DNA from: a virus
IMG/VR virus record: IMGVR_UViG_3300005617_000751
Span: 1 to 23,793 of that record
Length of the DNA: 23,793 nucleotides
Strand: one strand, 5' to 3'
The position numbers and the translations under genes are program-made. Of the stretch, positions 1 to 8,600 are shown piece after piece. The notes beneath the pieces are model-generated. The model made no database searches. It was not told where the DNA came from and saw only the letters and a list, made by a program, of their open reading frames with translations. Each line of letters begins with the position of its first letter. Within the stretch, counting starts at the first letter, position 1.

Positions 1-397
1 GTACTGCCCAAATACCGTCACCACGCCAGAATGTAGTGGCAGAAGCGCTCGTTCCTGCATTTAAACTACCAATAGCGACTTGAACCGCCGTGGGTAATGA
101 AGTGGTAAATCCAGGAATACCCGATCCATTCGTTGCTAAAATGGAATTATTGGCTGTTGTAAGACCTGTTATCGTATTGGTCGCTGAAGAATAGAGCAAT
201 TGATTGGCTGTCGTTGTAACAGGATAGGTTGCCGTTGACCAACTCGGAGCTGCCATATTGCCAGATAAAAGCACCTGATTTGCAATGCTTGTGCCAGCTA
301 ATGTCAACATCTGAGTTGCCGTAGAATAAGGAATACCACCGGCCTGATAGGTAAGACCGGTCAGATTAATACTATTGATGGCGTTATTTTGGGACAC
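1..397 (-). CDS. Tail-fibre-like protein, N-terminal part (runs off left edge)
   Basis: The frame stays open from a GTG at 397-395 to the window edge, giving 132 codons of N-terminus. GTG is chosen because an AGGA lies 6 nt upstream, and because the opening residues SQNNAINSINLTG align with PGQNNAINGITLTG at the start of the 799-aa fibre, which also begins with GTG. An overlapping ATG two bases upstream reaches a stop after 12 codons. The translation resembles the neighbouring fibres: GGIPYSTATQMLTLAG, a SWSTATYP segment, and near the edge a TSASATTFWRGDG stretch typical of modular phage fibres. It is probably a structural fibre or receptor-binding component. Its C-terminus, which would decide specificity, lies outside the window. 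Confidence 0.8.
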   Translation of the reverse strand, partial: MSQNNAINSINLTGLTYQAGGIPYSTATQMLTLAGTSIANQVLLSGNMAAPSWSTATYPVTTTANQLLYSSATNTITGLTTANNSILATNGSGIPGFTTSLPTAVQVAIGSLNAGTSASATTFWRGDGIWAV

Positions 398-408
398 ATT
401 AAATCCTT

Positions 409-960
409 TTAAAGAGATAGCTCATTGACACTTGCAATACTATTTGTTCCTGTTCCTGATTCGATTAATTTATAAGTCGCGCCCACTGGCACAATAAAGC
501 TTAATGTTGTTGTGTAATTTGCTGCAATCGTCATATTTGAAGCAGATGCAACGGTCACAAATCCAGAACCCGTATCGACTTGTGCTTCAACGGTACTTGA
601 TTGCAATGCCGTTATCTGAATATTAATGGTCGCATTCACAAACACATCGTGAGCAGAACTTGGAATTCTATTCGTATTAAATGTTAATGAAACAGAAGAA
701 TAGCTTCGACTGGTATTTATTTTCCATCCAATGGCATCGAGCATCGAGGAAAAATTGGATGAATCGGCCATTTCATGCCAGACTAATGCATCGGCTGTTA
801 AATCAAAACACATCCAATAAGTACTGTTTGTTTGATTCCACCATCCTATTAACCAATCGGATGGAAAGGGAATCGAACTAACGATCGGTTCACTTGCGGT
901 TGGATCTCGATCACATAAAAAATAACTGGGATTTGCACCAACATAAACGGGATCTGCCAT
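409..960 (-). CDS. Small fibre-cluster protein of unknown function (183 aa)
   Basis: The ORF lies between two fibre genes, 11 nt from the next and 17 nt from the previous one, and has AAGGAG 5 nt before its ATG, so it is part of the same late transcript. I do not recognise its family. Residues 1-80 are rich in Trp and other aromatics (WLIGWWNQ, YWMCFDL). The C-terminal half is Thr/Ser/Val-rich and looks all-beta, with alternating strands such as SVSLTFNTN, INIQITAL and TTLSFIVPVG. No signal peptide or transmembrane segment is visible. Position and beta composition suggest a virion protein, perhaps a baseplate or fibre accessory or a small receptor-binding subunit, but this is inference. Confidence 0.75.
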   Translation of the reverse strand: MADPVYVGANPSYFLCDRDPTASEPIVSSIPFPSDWLIGWWNQTNSTYWMCFDLTADALVWHEMADSSNFSSMLDAIGWKINTSRSYSSVSLTFNTNRIPSSAHDVFVNATINIQITALQSSTVEAQVDTGSGFVTVASASNMTIAANYTTTLSFIVPVGATYKLIESGTGTNSIASVNELSL

Positions 961-977
961 AAAAACTCCTTTTAAAT

Positions 978-3377
978 TTAAATATAATATTCACGAATAA
1001 CAATAACACCATCAGCACCGGCACCACCCGATCGGGTGGCTCCGCCATTTACGGTTGTCCCACCACTTCCACCTCCACCATATTGACGACCGACTGCACC
1101 ATTTTGTTGAGCTGTTCTTGCAATGCCGCCGCCGCCGCCCAAAGGGCCTGCTCCCATTCCGCCCACTCCGCTGACCGCATTCGTACCCGAGAGGATGATA
1201 CCGGCAGCCCCATATTGTCCGGTAACATTAATATCACCACCTGTCACAATGGTCACTAAACCACCCGCCCCACCAATCGCAATAGCAATAGAGGCAGCTG
1301 ACCCACCACCTGCTCCGCCACCAGCCGCGCTCATCGTATCAAATGTCGTATCATCACCTGCTGTGCCTGCATTATTACCCGCCGCGCCTCCTGCGCCTCC
1401 TGCACCCACAACATAAGCAAATACTTGAGAGGCTGTCGGAAAATAACGTTTTCTTGAATAGTTTCCGCCAGCGCCACCACCTGCTGCTGACGAACTTGAA
1501 GCGGTACTCGCTGAACCACCGCCACCACCACCACCCGAAATAATTTCGACATCAAAATAAAGTACTTTGGCAGGGGTGGTGTAATTGCCACTAGTCCCAC
1601 CCGCAAAAGTGGTTGTTGTTGGAGAAAAAGCACTAATAGCAATATCAGTTGGCGCGGCTGTACTGGTCGTGAAATTTCCTTTAATGGTCAAGGCGCCCAT
1701 CGTAGCCAACATGGCATTTGTGACCACGCCTGCTCCAATCGTTAGAACACCGCCTGATGTGATCGTCGCATTACCAGACATGGCAACACTTGCAAAATTT
1801 GTGCCATCACTGATGAGTAAATTTCCAGCCGTGCCTGCTGTTGCAGGATAGGTTGCTGTTGACCAAGTGGGCGCCGTACTGGCGCCGGACCGCAATATTT
1901 GTCCAGCGGTCGCGGTTCCCGATAATATCGCTAATGCAGAAGCTGTACTATACACAATGCCGCCATTAGAGGCTGTTAAGGAAGCAGCGGTGCCCCCTCT
2001 CGTTAATCCAAGCTGCCCTGTCCAACCTAATGTAAGAGAAGTCGCGGCAAGTAATGAAACAGTCGGAGAACCCCCTAACGTCAAAGTCACATTAGTATCA
2101 TCTGTTTTAGTGAGAGCCGCGGGCGTAATCGTTGCTTGGTAGCCAGGAATAGTTAAACCACTTGGTAATGTGCTACTAATACTGGGCACACCTGTGCCGG
2201 ATGTCACCAAGACACCATTATTGGCGGTGGCGAGCGCGCTCATCACGTTGGCGGCCGAGGCATAAAGTAATGTATTAATAGCGTTTGTAGCGGGATAAGT
2301 GGATGTTGACCATGTGGGTGCAGCACTTGCACCTGATCGAAGAATTTGTCCGGCGGTTGCCGTTCCTGCTAAAATAGCCAAGGCTGAAGCGGTGCTATAG
2401 ACAATCCCACCATTTGAAGCAGTAAGAGAAGCCGCCGTTCCTCCTCGTGTTAATCCCAGTTGTCCTGTCCACCCGACTGTAATGGAAACCGCTTGAAGTA
2501 AAGCAGTTGCAGGTGTGCCGCCTAATGTTAACGTGACATTAGTGTCGTCTGTCTTAGTCAACGCTGCAGGTGTTGGTAGTTGTGTTGTAGTCGCTAATGT
2601 GCCGGCTGTTGGAAAAGTAACAGAGGTTGTTCCTGTTAAAGTTCCTGTGAAACCAAAAGCACCGCTGAATGTAACATTTCCTCCAACTGTAATAAGACTC
2701 GCTCCATTATTAACGCCTGTTCCGCCATTCGCACTCGGTAATATTCCGGTGACTTTCGTTGTAAGGTCAATTGTTGTATTTGCAATCTTTGCATTTGTAA
2801 TGGCTAGATTTGAAATTGTGAGAATGCCTAAGTTAGTAATAGCTGCATCGCCTGAAAGCGCTACATCAGTTGCCACATTAGAAGCATTACCTACAAAAAT
2901 ATGAGTGTCAGTCAGAGAAGGCGTTAAACCTGTTATAGCAACACTAGAAACAGCCGTGATTCGGCCTTTGGTATCAACAGTAATAGCTGGTACATGCGTA
3001 CCATCGCCATAAGAGCCTGCGGGTGGATTTAGAATTTGAAGCGTTGTTGCATTTCCAACACTGGTGACATCGCCTGTTAAGTTGGCATTCGTTGTAACGG
3101 TGGAGGCATTTCCTGTGATCGATATGTTCCAAGTGCCCGTTGCACCTGTCCCTGTGGTAGTAGGTGCTCCAATCGCTGCGGGTGTAATCAATATATCGCT
3201 TGCTGCTGTAATGAGTCCTTTGCCATTGACTACAATTTGAGAAACATGCGATGAATCGCCAAAGGTCCCTGTATTTGAGTTCACTGTGGCAAGTGTCGTT
3301 GCAACAACATTTGACCCAACGCCTGTCACATCGCCGGTAAGTGTTATTCCATTAATCGCATTATTCTGTCCAGGCAC
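978..3377 (-). CDS. Long modular tail fibre with glycine-rich C-terminal domain (799 aa)
   Basis: A GTG start at 3377 is preceded by AAGGA 9 nt upstream. Residues 1-200 hold two copies of the common fibre motif G-T/S-(F/Y)-G-D-x-x-H-V-x-x-I-x-V-x-x-K-G-x-I-T. Residues about 268-363 and 416-513 are two near-identical modules (ALTKTDDTNVTLTLGG through APTWST) also found in the 737-aa fibre upstream. From about residue 590 to the end the protein becomes extremely glycine-rich, with GGGGGGG and repeated GGAGG blocks, ending DGVIVIREYYI. This matches the glycine-rich fibre-tip type seen in phage tail proteins; polyglycine-II helix packing like that of the S16 gp38 adhesin is possible but not demonstrable here. 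It has no T7-gp17-like anchor domain, so it probably attaches to another fibre or tail protein. Likely role: receptor binding. Confidence 0.85.
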   Translation of the reverse strand: MPGQNNAINGITLTGDVTGVGSNVVATTLATVNSNTGTFGDSSHVSQIVVNGKGLITAASDILITPAAIGAPTTTGTGATGTWNISITGNASTVTTNANLTGDVTSVGNATTLQILNPPAGSYGDGTHVPAITVDTKGRITAVSSVAITGLTPSLTDTHIFVGNASNVATDVALSGDAAITNLGILTISNLAITNAKIANTTIDLTTKVTGILPSANGGTGVNNGASLITVGGNVTFSGAFGFTGTLTGTTSVTFPTAGTLATTTQLPTPAALTKTDDTNVTLTLGGTPATALLQAVSITVGWTGQLGLTRGGTAASLTASNGGIVYSTASALAILAGTATAGQILRSGASAAPTWSTSTYPATNAINTLLYASAANVMSALATANNGVLVTSGTGVPSISSTLPSGLTIPGYQATITPAALTKTDDTNVTLTLGGSPTVSLLAATSLTLGWTGQLGLTRGGTAASLTASNGGIVYSTASALAILSGTATAGQILRSGASTAPTWSTATYPATAGTAGNLLISDGTNFASVAMSGNATITSGGVLTIGAGVVTNAMLATMGALTIKGNFTTSTAAPTDIAISAFSPTTTTFAGGTSGNYTTPAKVLYFDVEIISGGGGGGGSASTASSSSAAGGGAGGNYSRKRYFPTASQVFAYVVGAGGAGGAAGNNAGTAGDDTTFDTMSAAGGGAGGGSAASIAIAIGGAGGLVTIVTGGDINVTGQYGAAGIILSGTNAVSGVGGMGAGPLGGGGGIARTAQQNGAVGRQYGGGGSGGTTVNGGATRSGGAGADGVIVIREYYI
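1836..2130 (-). repeat. Fibre module copy B (in the 799-aa fibre)
   Basis: This stretch encodes residues about 416-513 and repeats the module at 2287-2575 with only a handful of amino-acid changes. The differences cluster in the segment SPTVSLLAATSLTL (copy A reads TPATALLQAVSITV). A third copy lies in the neighbouring fibre gene at about 4003-4300. The copies differ at many synonymous positions, so the duplication is not very recent. Boundaries are approximate. Confidence 0.8.
2287..2575 (-). repeat. Fibre module copy A (in the 799-aa fibre)
   Basis: This stretch encodes residues about 268-363 of the 799-aa fibre. It shares GWTGQLGLTRGGTAASLT and SNGGIVYSTASALAIL exactly with copy B. Its N-terminal part (TPATALLQAVSITVGWTG) instead matches copy C in the 737-aa fibre, so copy A looks intermediate. 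Boundaries are approximate. Confidence 0.8.
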
Positions 3378-3393
3378 GCGTTAAATTCCTTTT

Positions 3394-5607
3394 TTAAGTC
3401 CAGTTCGGATTCCCTTGTACGGCACTAATCACATAATCTGTATCCGCTATAATACAAGTCAATTCTAAGCAATCATATCGATTCGAAGAGGAGAGTCCGC
3501 CTGTGACACCGGTTGTTGTATTGAATGTGCCGAAATGAATAGTCACACCGGCTGGTTGTGCAATCGCCCAACCACCTGCACCTGATCCACGGATGAGCAA
3601 TCGCCTACCGACTGCGATGGTTGCGGGCAACGTCAAAGTCACTAATGCCGCGTTATTTGTTACATAAAGATTATCTGCCGCCATTACCGCGGAAGTTCCT
3701 GTTACGTTATTAACAGCAATACCACCAGAAATAGCCACGTTTGAAATAGCGGTAATTCTACCTTTCGTATCAACTGTCACTTGAGGAACATTTGAGCTAT
3801 CTCCGAACGTTCCTCCTGCAATAATAGGAGTCAGCGATAAAGCGCCCGTATTCGCAATCGTTGCATCGCCAGACATTGCAACATCCGTTGCGACATTCGA
3901 TGCATTACCGACAAAGATATGGGAATCCGTTAGAACAGGCGTCGCAACAGGCGATGAAATCCAATTAGTTCCATCACTTGTTAAAATATTTCCAATCGTA
4001 CCGGAGGTGGAAGGATAAGTTGCAAGAGACCAATTAGGAGAGGTGTTCGACCCTGATCTCAGTATTTGTCCAGCAGTTGCTGTGCCTGGCAAAATGGCAA
4101 GTGCGGTTCCTGTACTATAAACAATGCCACCGTTAGACGCTGTCAGACTGGCAGCTGTTCCGCCACGCGTTAGAGAAAGAGTTCCTGTCCAGCCAACTGT
4201 AATAGAAACAGCTTGAAGTAAAGCCGTAGCAGGAGTTCCACCTAATGTTAATGTCACGTTAGTGTCATCCACATCCGTTAATGCTGCAGGTGTTATGGTT
4301 GTTTGATAACCGGGAATCGTTAACCCACTTGGAAGAGTCGTGCTGATACTTGGAATACCAGCACCTGATGTGACAAGTACTCCATTGTTTGCAGTAGCTA
4401 ATCCGCTGACTGTTGTGCCAGAAGCCGCATACCATGCGAGTTGATTAATTAATCCACTATTGACAGTCCCTGATCCTGTTGCACTCACAAAAGATAAATT
4501 ACCAGAACCATCTGTCGATAAAAATTGTCCGGCCGTTCCATCCATCGCTGGCAGCGCAAAGGTCAATGAAGCACTGAGAACAGGGGCTTTTAATCCCACA
4601 TAAAATGTGTTTCCTGCATTACCATATCTCGTTTCTGCCGAAACCGTATTGGCATTATCATTAAAAAATATAACACCGCCTTTCGAACCCAAAAATAATG
4701 AAACATTTGCATCGGATCCTGTTGCAGAAATACCAGGCTGGCCATCCGTCAGTCCATTAATGATATTGATATAATTAACTGAAGCAGCACCTGCTGTGAC
4801 AAATCCAACAACAATATTTCCATTAGCATCTTTTATACCTAATGGAAATTGCAGATATCCTGTTAACCCCGTCATCGAGGTAATGTTTGTATTAACGGGA
4901 GCATTGGCAAATCCAGGAATAGTCAGTCCTGTTGGAAGTGTTGTACTGATGCTGGGGACACCACCTGCACTAGTGACTAATACACCATTCGGAATAGTAG
5001 GAAGACCATTGACTGTTGTGCCAGAAGCCGCATACCACGCGAGTTCATTGATTAATCCTGTATCAACTGTCCCTGATCCACCACCACCGGATGACCGATC
5101 AACCGCAATAATGGCAGTATTTGCACTATTTTTAACCCAAATCTGGTCAGGCCCAAGAATAGGTAAAATGGTATCAACAATAGAAATAATGGTGGCTGAA
5201 TAATTATACCGAGGCGAAATGGATTGATTAACGAGGACATCTTCTTGATCGACTAATGTCAAAATCCCGAAATCATTGTTTAACATCGTCGGAACGAAAT
5301 TCGTATTGGTATAGAGATTTTCTCGATCTGCAGGAGTCATTCGAGTGATAGTCACAATATCACCGAGTGCACGAGGCGTCACTAATGTCACTTGAACCTG
5401 TTGGAGTGCTCCCACAAATGACACAGAATATTGACTCGGATAAGATAATATTTGAGTCGCATCATTGGGAGAAAAACCCACGGGGGTGACATAGACAATG
5501 ACGTCTGATGCAAAATTAGCTGTCCAGTTTGTACCAAATACAGTTTGTCCCGCAGAGGCGGATGCCTGCGTATACGGGGGGACATCATTGATGATGACCT
5601 GACTCAT
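3394..5607 (-). CDS. Tail fibre with T7 gp17-like N-terminal anchor domain (737 aa)
   Basis: AAGGAG lies 8 nt before the ATG. Residues 1-140 resemble the phage T7 tail-fibre N-terminal domain, which docks on the tail tube: an opening beta region, YSVSFVGALQQVQVTLVTP, GDIVTITRMTPADREN, then a region where T7 fibres move into the shaft. Residues about 438-533 carry the module shared with the 799-aa fibre. Near residues 595-620 is a GTFGDSSNVPQVTVDTKGR motif. The last ~110 residues (TLTLPATIAVGRRLLIRG, GAGGWAIAQPAG, then IHFG) match a C-terminal fibre domain I recognise from many tailed phages. This is probably the primary fibre that links the others to the virion. It follows the 1348-aa ejection protein after 27 nt, as gp17 follows gp16 in T7. 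Confidence 0.9.
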   Translation of the reverse strand: MSQVIINDVPPYTQASASAGQTVFGTNWTANFASDVIVYVTPVGFSPNDATQILSYPSQYSVSFVGALQQVQVTLVTPRALGDIVTITRMTPADRENLYTNTNFVPTMLNNDFGILTLVDQEDVLVNQSISPRYNYSATIISIVDTILPILGPDQIWVKNSANTAIIAVDRSSGGGGSGTVDTGLINELAWYAASGTTVNGLPTIPNGVLVTSAGGVPSISTTLPTGLTIPGFANAPVNTNITSMTGLTGYLQFPLGIKDANGNIVVGFVTAGAASVNYINIINGLTDGQPGISATGSDANVSLFLGSKGGVIFFNDNANTVSAETRYGNAGNTFYVGLKAPVLSASLTFALPAMDGTAGQFLSTDGSGNLSFVSATGSGTVNSGLINQLAWYAASGTTVSGLATANNGVLVTSGAGIPSISTTLPSGLTIPGYQTTITPAALTDVDDTNVTLTLGGTPATALLQAVSITVGWTGTLSLTRGGTAASLTASNGGIVYSTGTALAILPGTATAGQILRSGSNTSPNWSLATYPSTSGTIGNILTSDGTNWISSPVATPVLTDSHIFVGNASNVATDVAMSGDATIANTGALSLTPIIAGGTFGDSSNVPQVTVDTKGRITAISNVAISGGIAVNNVTGTSAVMAADNLYVTNNAALVTLTLPATIAVGRRLLIRGSGAGGWAIAQPAGVTIHFGTFNTTTGVTGGLSSSNRYDCLELTCIIADTDYVISAVQGNPNWT
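4003..4300 (-). repeat. Fibre module copy C (in the 737-aa fibre)
   Basis: This stretch encodes residues about 438-533 of the 737-aa fibre. It shares TPATALLQAVSITVGWTG with copy A, and GGTAASLTASNGGIVYST and GTATAGQILRSG with both other copies. It has private changes (DVDDTN, GTLSLTRGG, SNTSPNWSLATYPST). Boundaries are approximate. Confidence 0.8.
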
Positions 5608-5634
5608 GGTTAACGCTCCTTGTTAAAAATCCTC

Positions 5635-8600
5635 TTACTCCTCTTTTGAAGCTTTTGCCTGACGTCTCGTTTTCGGTAATCCTAAACTTTCAACGATATA
5701 TTGACTCATGAGTGTCGTCCAACTCGCATTCGCACCAGGAATCATTCTTGCCATTTTTTTGGCATCCGCTTCATTCATTTCATTACTGGATAAGGCATCT
5801 ATTATATCAATCATTCGGTTGACTGTCCCCCAAGTTGGACCTAATAGACCAGCCCTTGTTCTATTCTTATATTTATCACTTCTTAAATTACCCATTAGGT
5901 TTCCGCCAGAAATTAAATTGGCATTGGCTAATACATTGGCAAACCAACTAAAATAACCCGAGTTATTAATAGTTGCCCATAGAATTTCTTTTTCAGACAT
6001 TGATTCAGGAAATATTTCCTCACCACGTGCTATACGACGCATCGGATCGACTAAATAACCCGTTCCCAACATAAAGAGAACACCAATTAACTTTTCGCCA
6101 TCAGCCGCTTGTAAAGAAGGAATCACATATCGATTGATAGATGCAAAAGCCCATCCATTGAATCCACGAAGAAAAGAACCCATAATTCCGATAGGCCCAT
6201 TATCATCTGTCCATAAAGGCGCATCAATGATGCCTGCTTGAATTTGAGTATCTTTGACAGACCTAAAAACAGCCGAACTAAATTTGTTAGCCGCTTCCAT
6301 ATCTTCCCATTGCCAAAAATGACTTTGATAACCGCCTAATTTTGTTTTTCCACCCCCATTTTTTTTGAAGGCTTCTGTCATTCGTTCAGACCAGACTTTA
6401 GGATCAATCCCATATTTTAAAGCATAGCGATAATCTCTTTTACTTAAAGTCCCTTTTTGGAAATCATGCATAATTCGCATGAGTTCACCTTGAGCGACAG
6501 CGCCCGTAATATGTTGCAATCCATTATCAATATAATTTGTTCCCGTAAAATTAGATGAAAATTGGGCTATTTTTTGTAATGAATTAACAAACCGACCTAA
6601 ATTCAAATAAGGATTTGTCTGTCTTGACCAGTTTCTTTCGGCATATCCCATCATTCTGTCTTGTAAGGCAAGGTGAATAGAAGGCGCTGTTTTTCGTAAA
6701 GCTTCACTGTCTTTCGTTTTCAGAATGCCGCCTAAACTTTCAATAACCGGATATAGACCATCACGAATAAAAGCAAACATCCCATGTTGTAAGCCAATCG
6801 CTGATAAATCATTCACCTGAGTTAATGGGACAAAAGGAAGATTAACCCAGGCCGTTATTGACATCACAGAGGCTTTAATTTTTTGAGCATTCCGGCTTGT
6901 TTTTTGAATACCCATCATCTTGTCGTATAAATGATTTAATACATCTTTATTTTTATCAAATTGGTTCCTTAGTTTTGAAAGATCTTTATCCACTTTTTTT
7001 AATTTTTTTTCTTCAGATCTTTTTTCTTTTAATGATAAATTTTCATTTGTTATTTTATTTTCCAACTCTGTTTTTCTTTGACTGAGTGAAATATGTTCTC
7101 TTTCAAATTCTTTTCCGAGTTCTGCCACAACCGGTTCAAAGCCACCATCGATTGTGACATCATTAAAAACATTTTTTAAATGCGTGCGTCTTGCAAGATA
7201 AGTAGAATAGTTCCATGTTTTAGCCATTACATCATTCGTTAAAAATTTATTATCGTATAATAATTTATCAGGCAACAATAATGTTCGTGCTTTTAATGGA
7301 TTTTCTCGACCATTTCCTGTTAATCTTCCCATCGTTTGATTAATGGTATCTTCCGGTGTTTGATTTAAAATAGTGTCATAATACGCTTTAGCATGTTGTT
7401 TTCTAAAAAAATTAGGATCTTCAAGAGAACCTTCTTGATAAACTTCACGAAATCTCAATCTTTCATTCGGATTTTTGAAAACAACAAATTCAGCACCTCG
7501 TTCTTTTTTAAAGAATCGTTTATTCATTTTACCGCTATGGGCTAATTCTTGAAGGTTAAATCTTTCTTCTTCCAATTCTTTTTCAAGAATATTTAATTTT
7601 TCTTCTTCTTGTTTTAACTTTTGTTGAGCCATTTCTGATTTCTTTTTATTGTTTTTTGCTGTTTCAACTGTCTTATTTTTAAGCGCTGTCTTTGAAAATA
7701 GATTCATTTCTGTTTTCATTTTAGAAATGATCGATTTCAATTCATCGACTTGTTTTTCAACCGTGTCTCGTTTCTTTGTTAATTGAATCAACTCTTTTGC
7801 TTCATTAGCAGAAAGCGCATTATAATCTTCGGCATGTAAAACGAAATCTGGATTTTCTCTAATTTCATTTTGTAAGTTTTCTTCTAAGGCTTTCTTTTTA
7901 GCACGCAATGCAAGCAACTCATCTGCATATTGTTTTTTTTGTTTGTTTGTCGCATTAGGCCGAGTGAGTAATACTTCTTGTTCCGCTATATTTTGTTCGA
8001 TTTGTTTTGTTACCGTTTTAATGGGTTCCATTCTTTGCGTAATAATGTCATCAGCTTCTTTCAGCCAATTGGCGATGACATCTTCCCATTTACCGCGATT
8101 TAAATTCATGTAAGGTGTATCGTATACGCGTGAAAGAAATCCATCCGCTGTAAGAGGGGGTAACCAATCTTCAGGTAAGTCATATGCCTTTCTTAAATTC
8201 TTATAAACGGTATCTTTTTGTTCTCGAATCAAGGCGGCTGCTTGATTAACTTCAGATCGTTCACTCGGTTTTGTGGAATAGAGCACTTCTTGTACTTTGT
8301 CATTAAATTCTTCTCTTGACATATAATTTTCTTTATTTGATTTTTGAGAGAATAATTCTGCCGATTTATTTTTTAAATAGAGGGCTTTTTCAACTGCATT
8401 GGCACCTATCCTATTTTTTATATTAATCCCATTCACTTCATGAAATAACGAATCATATTGAACGCCGATGGATAATAATTTTTGATGCTCTTGATTCATT
8501 AAGGATGCAAATTTTTGAGGGGCTTCTTTTCCTTCTTCAAGACCTTTCGTAAAAAAATTATGATCTGCTACTCGATCAATGACAGCACGAACGACTTGAG

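Noticed and set aside
1123-1416. Plus-strand proline-rich ORF opposite the glycine-rich fibre tip
   Set aside because: It is the complement of glycine codons (GGN read as NCC), with no ribosome site; a strand shadow.
1-5607. Diversity-generating retroelement acting on the fibres (as in BPP-1)
   Set aside because: No reverse transcriptase gene, template repeat or adenine-biased variable copy is visible; the repeated modules are within coding sequence and diverge mostly at synonymous sites.
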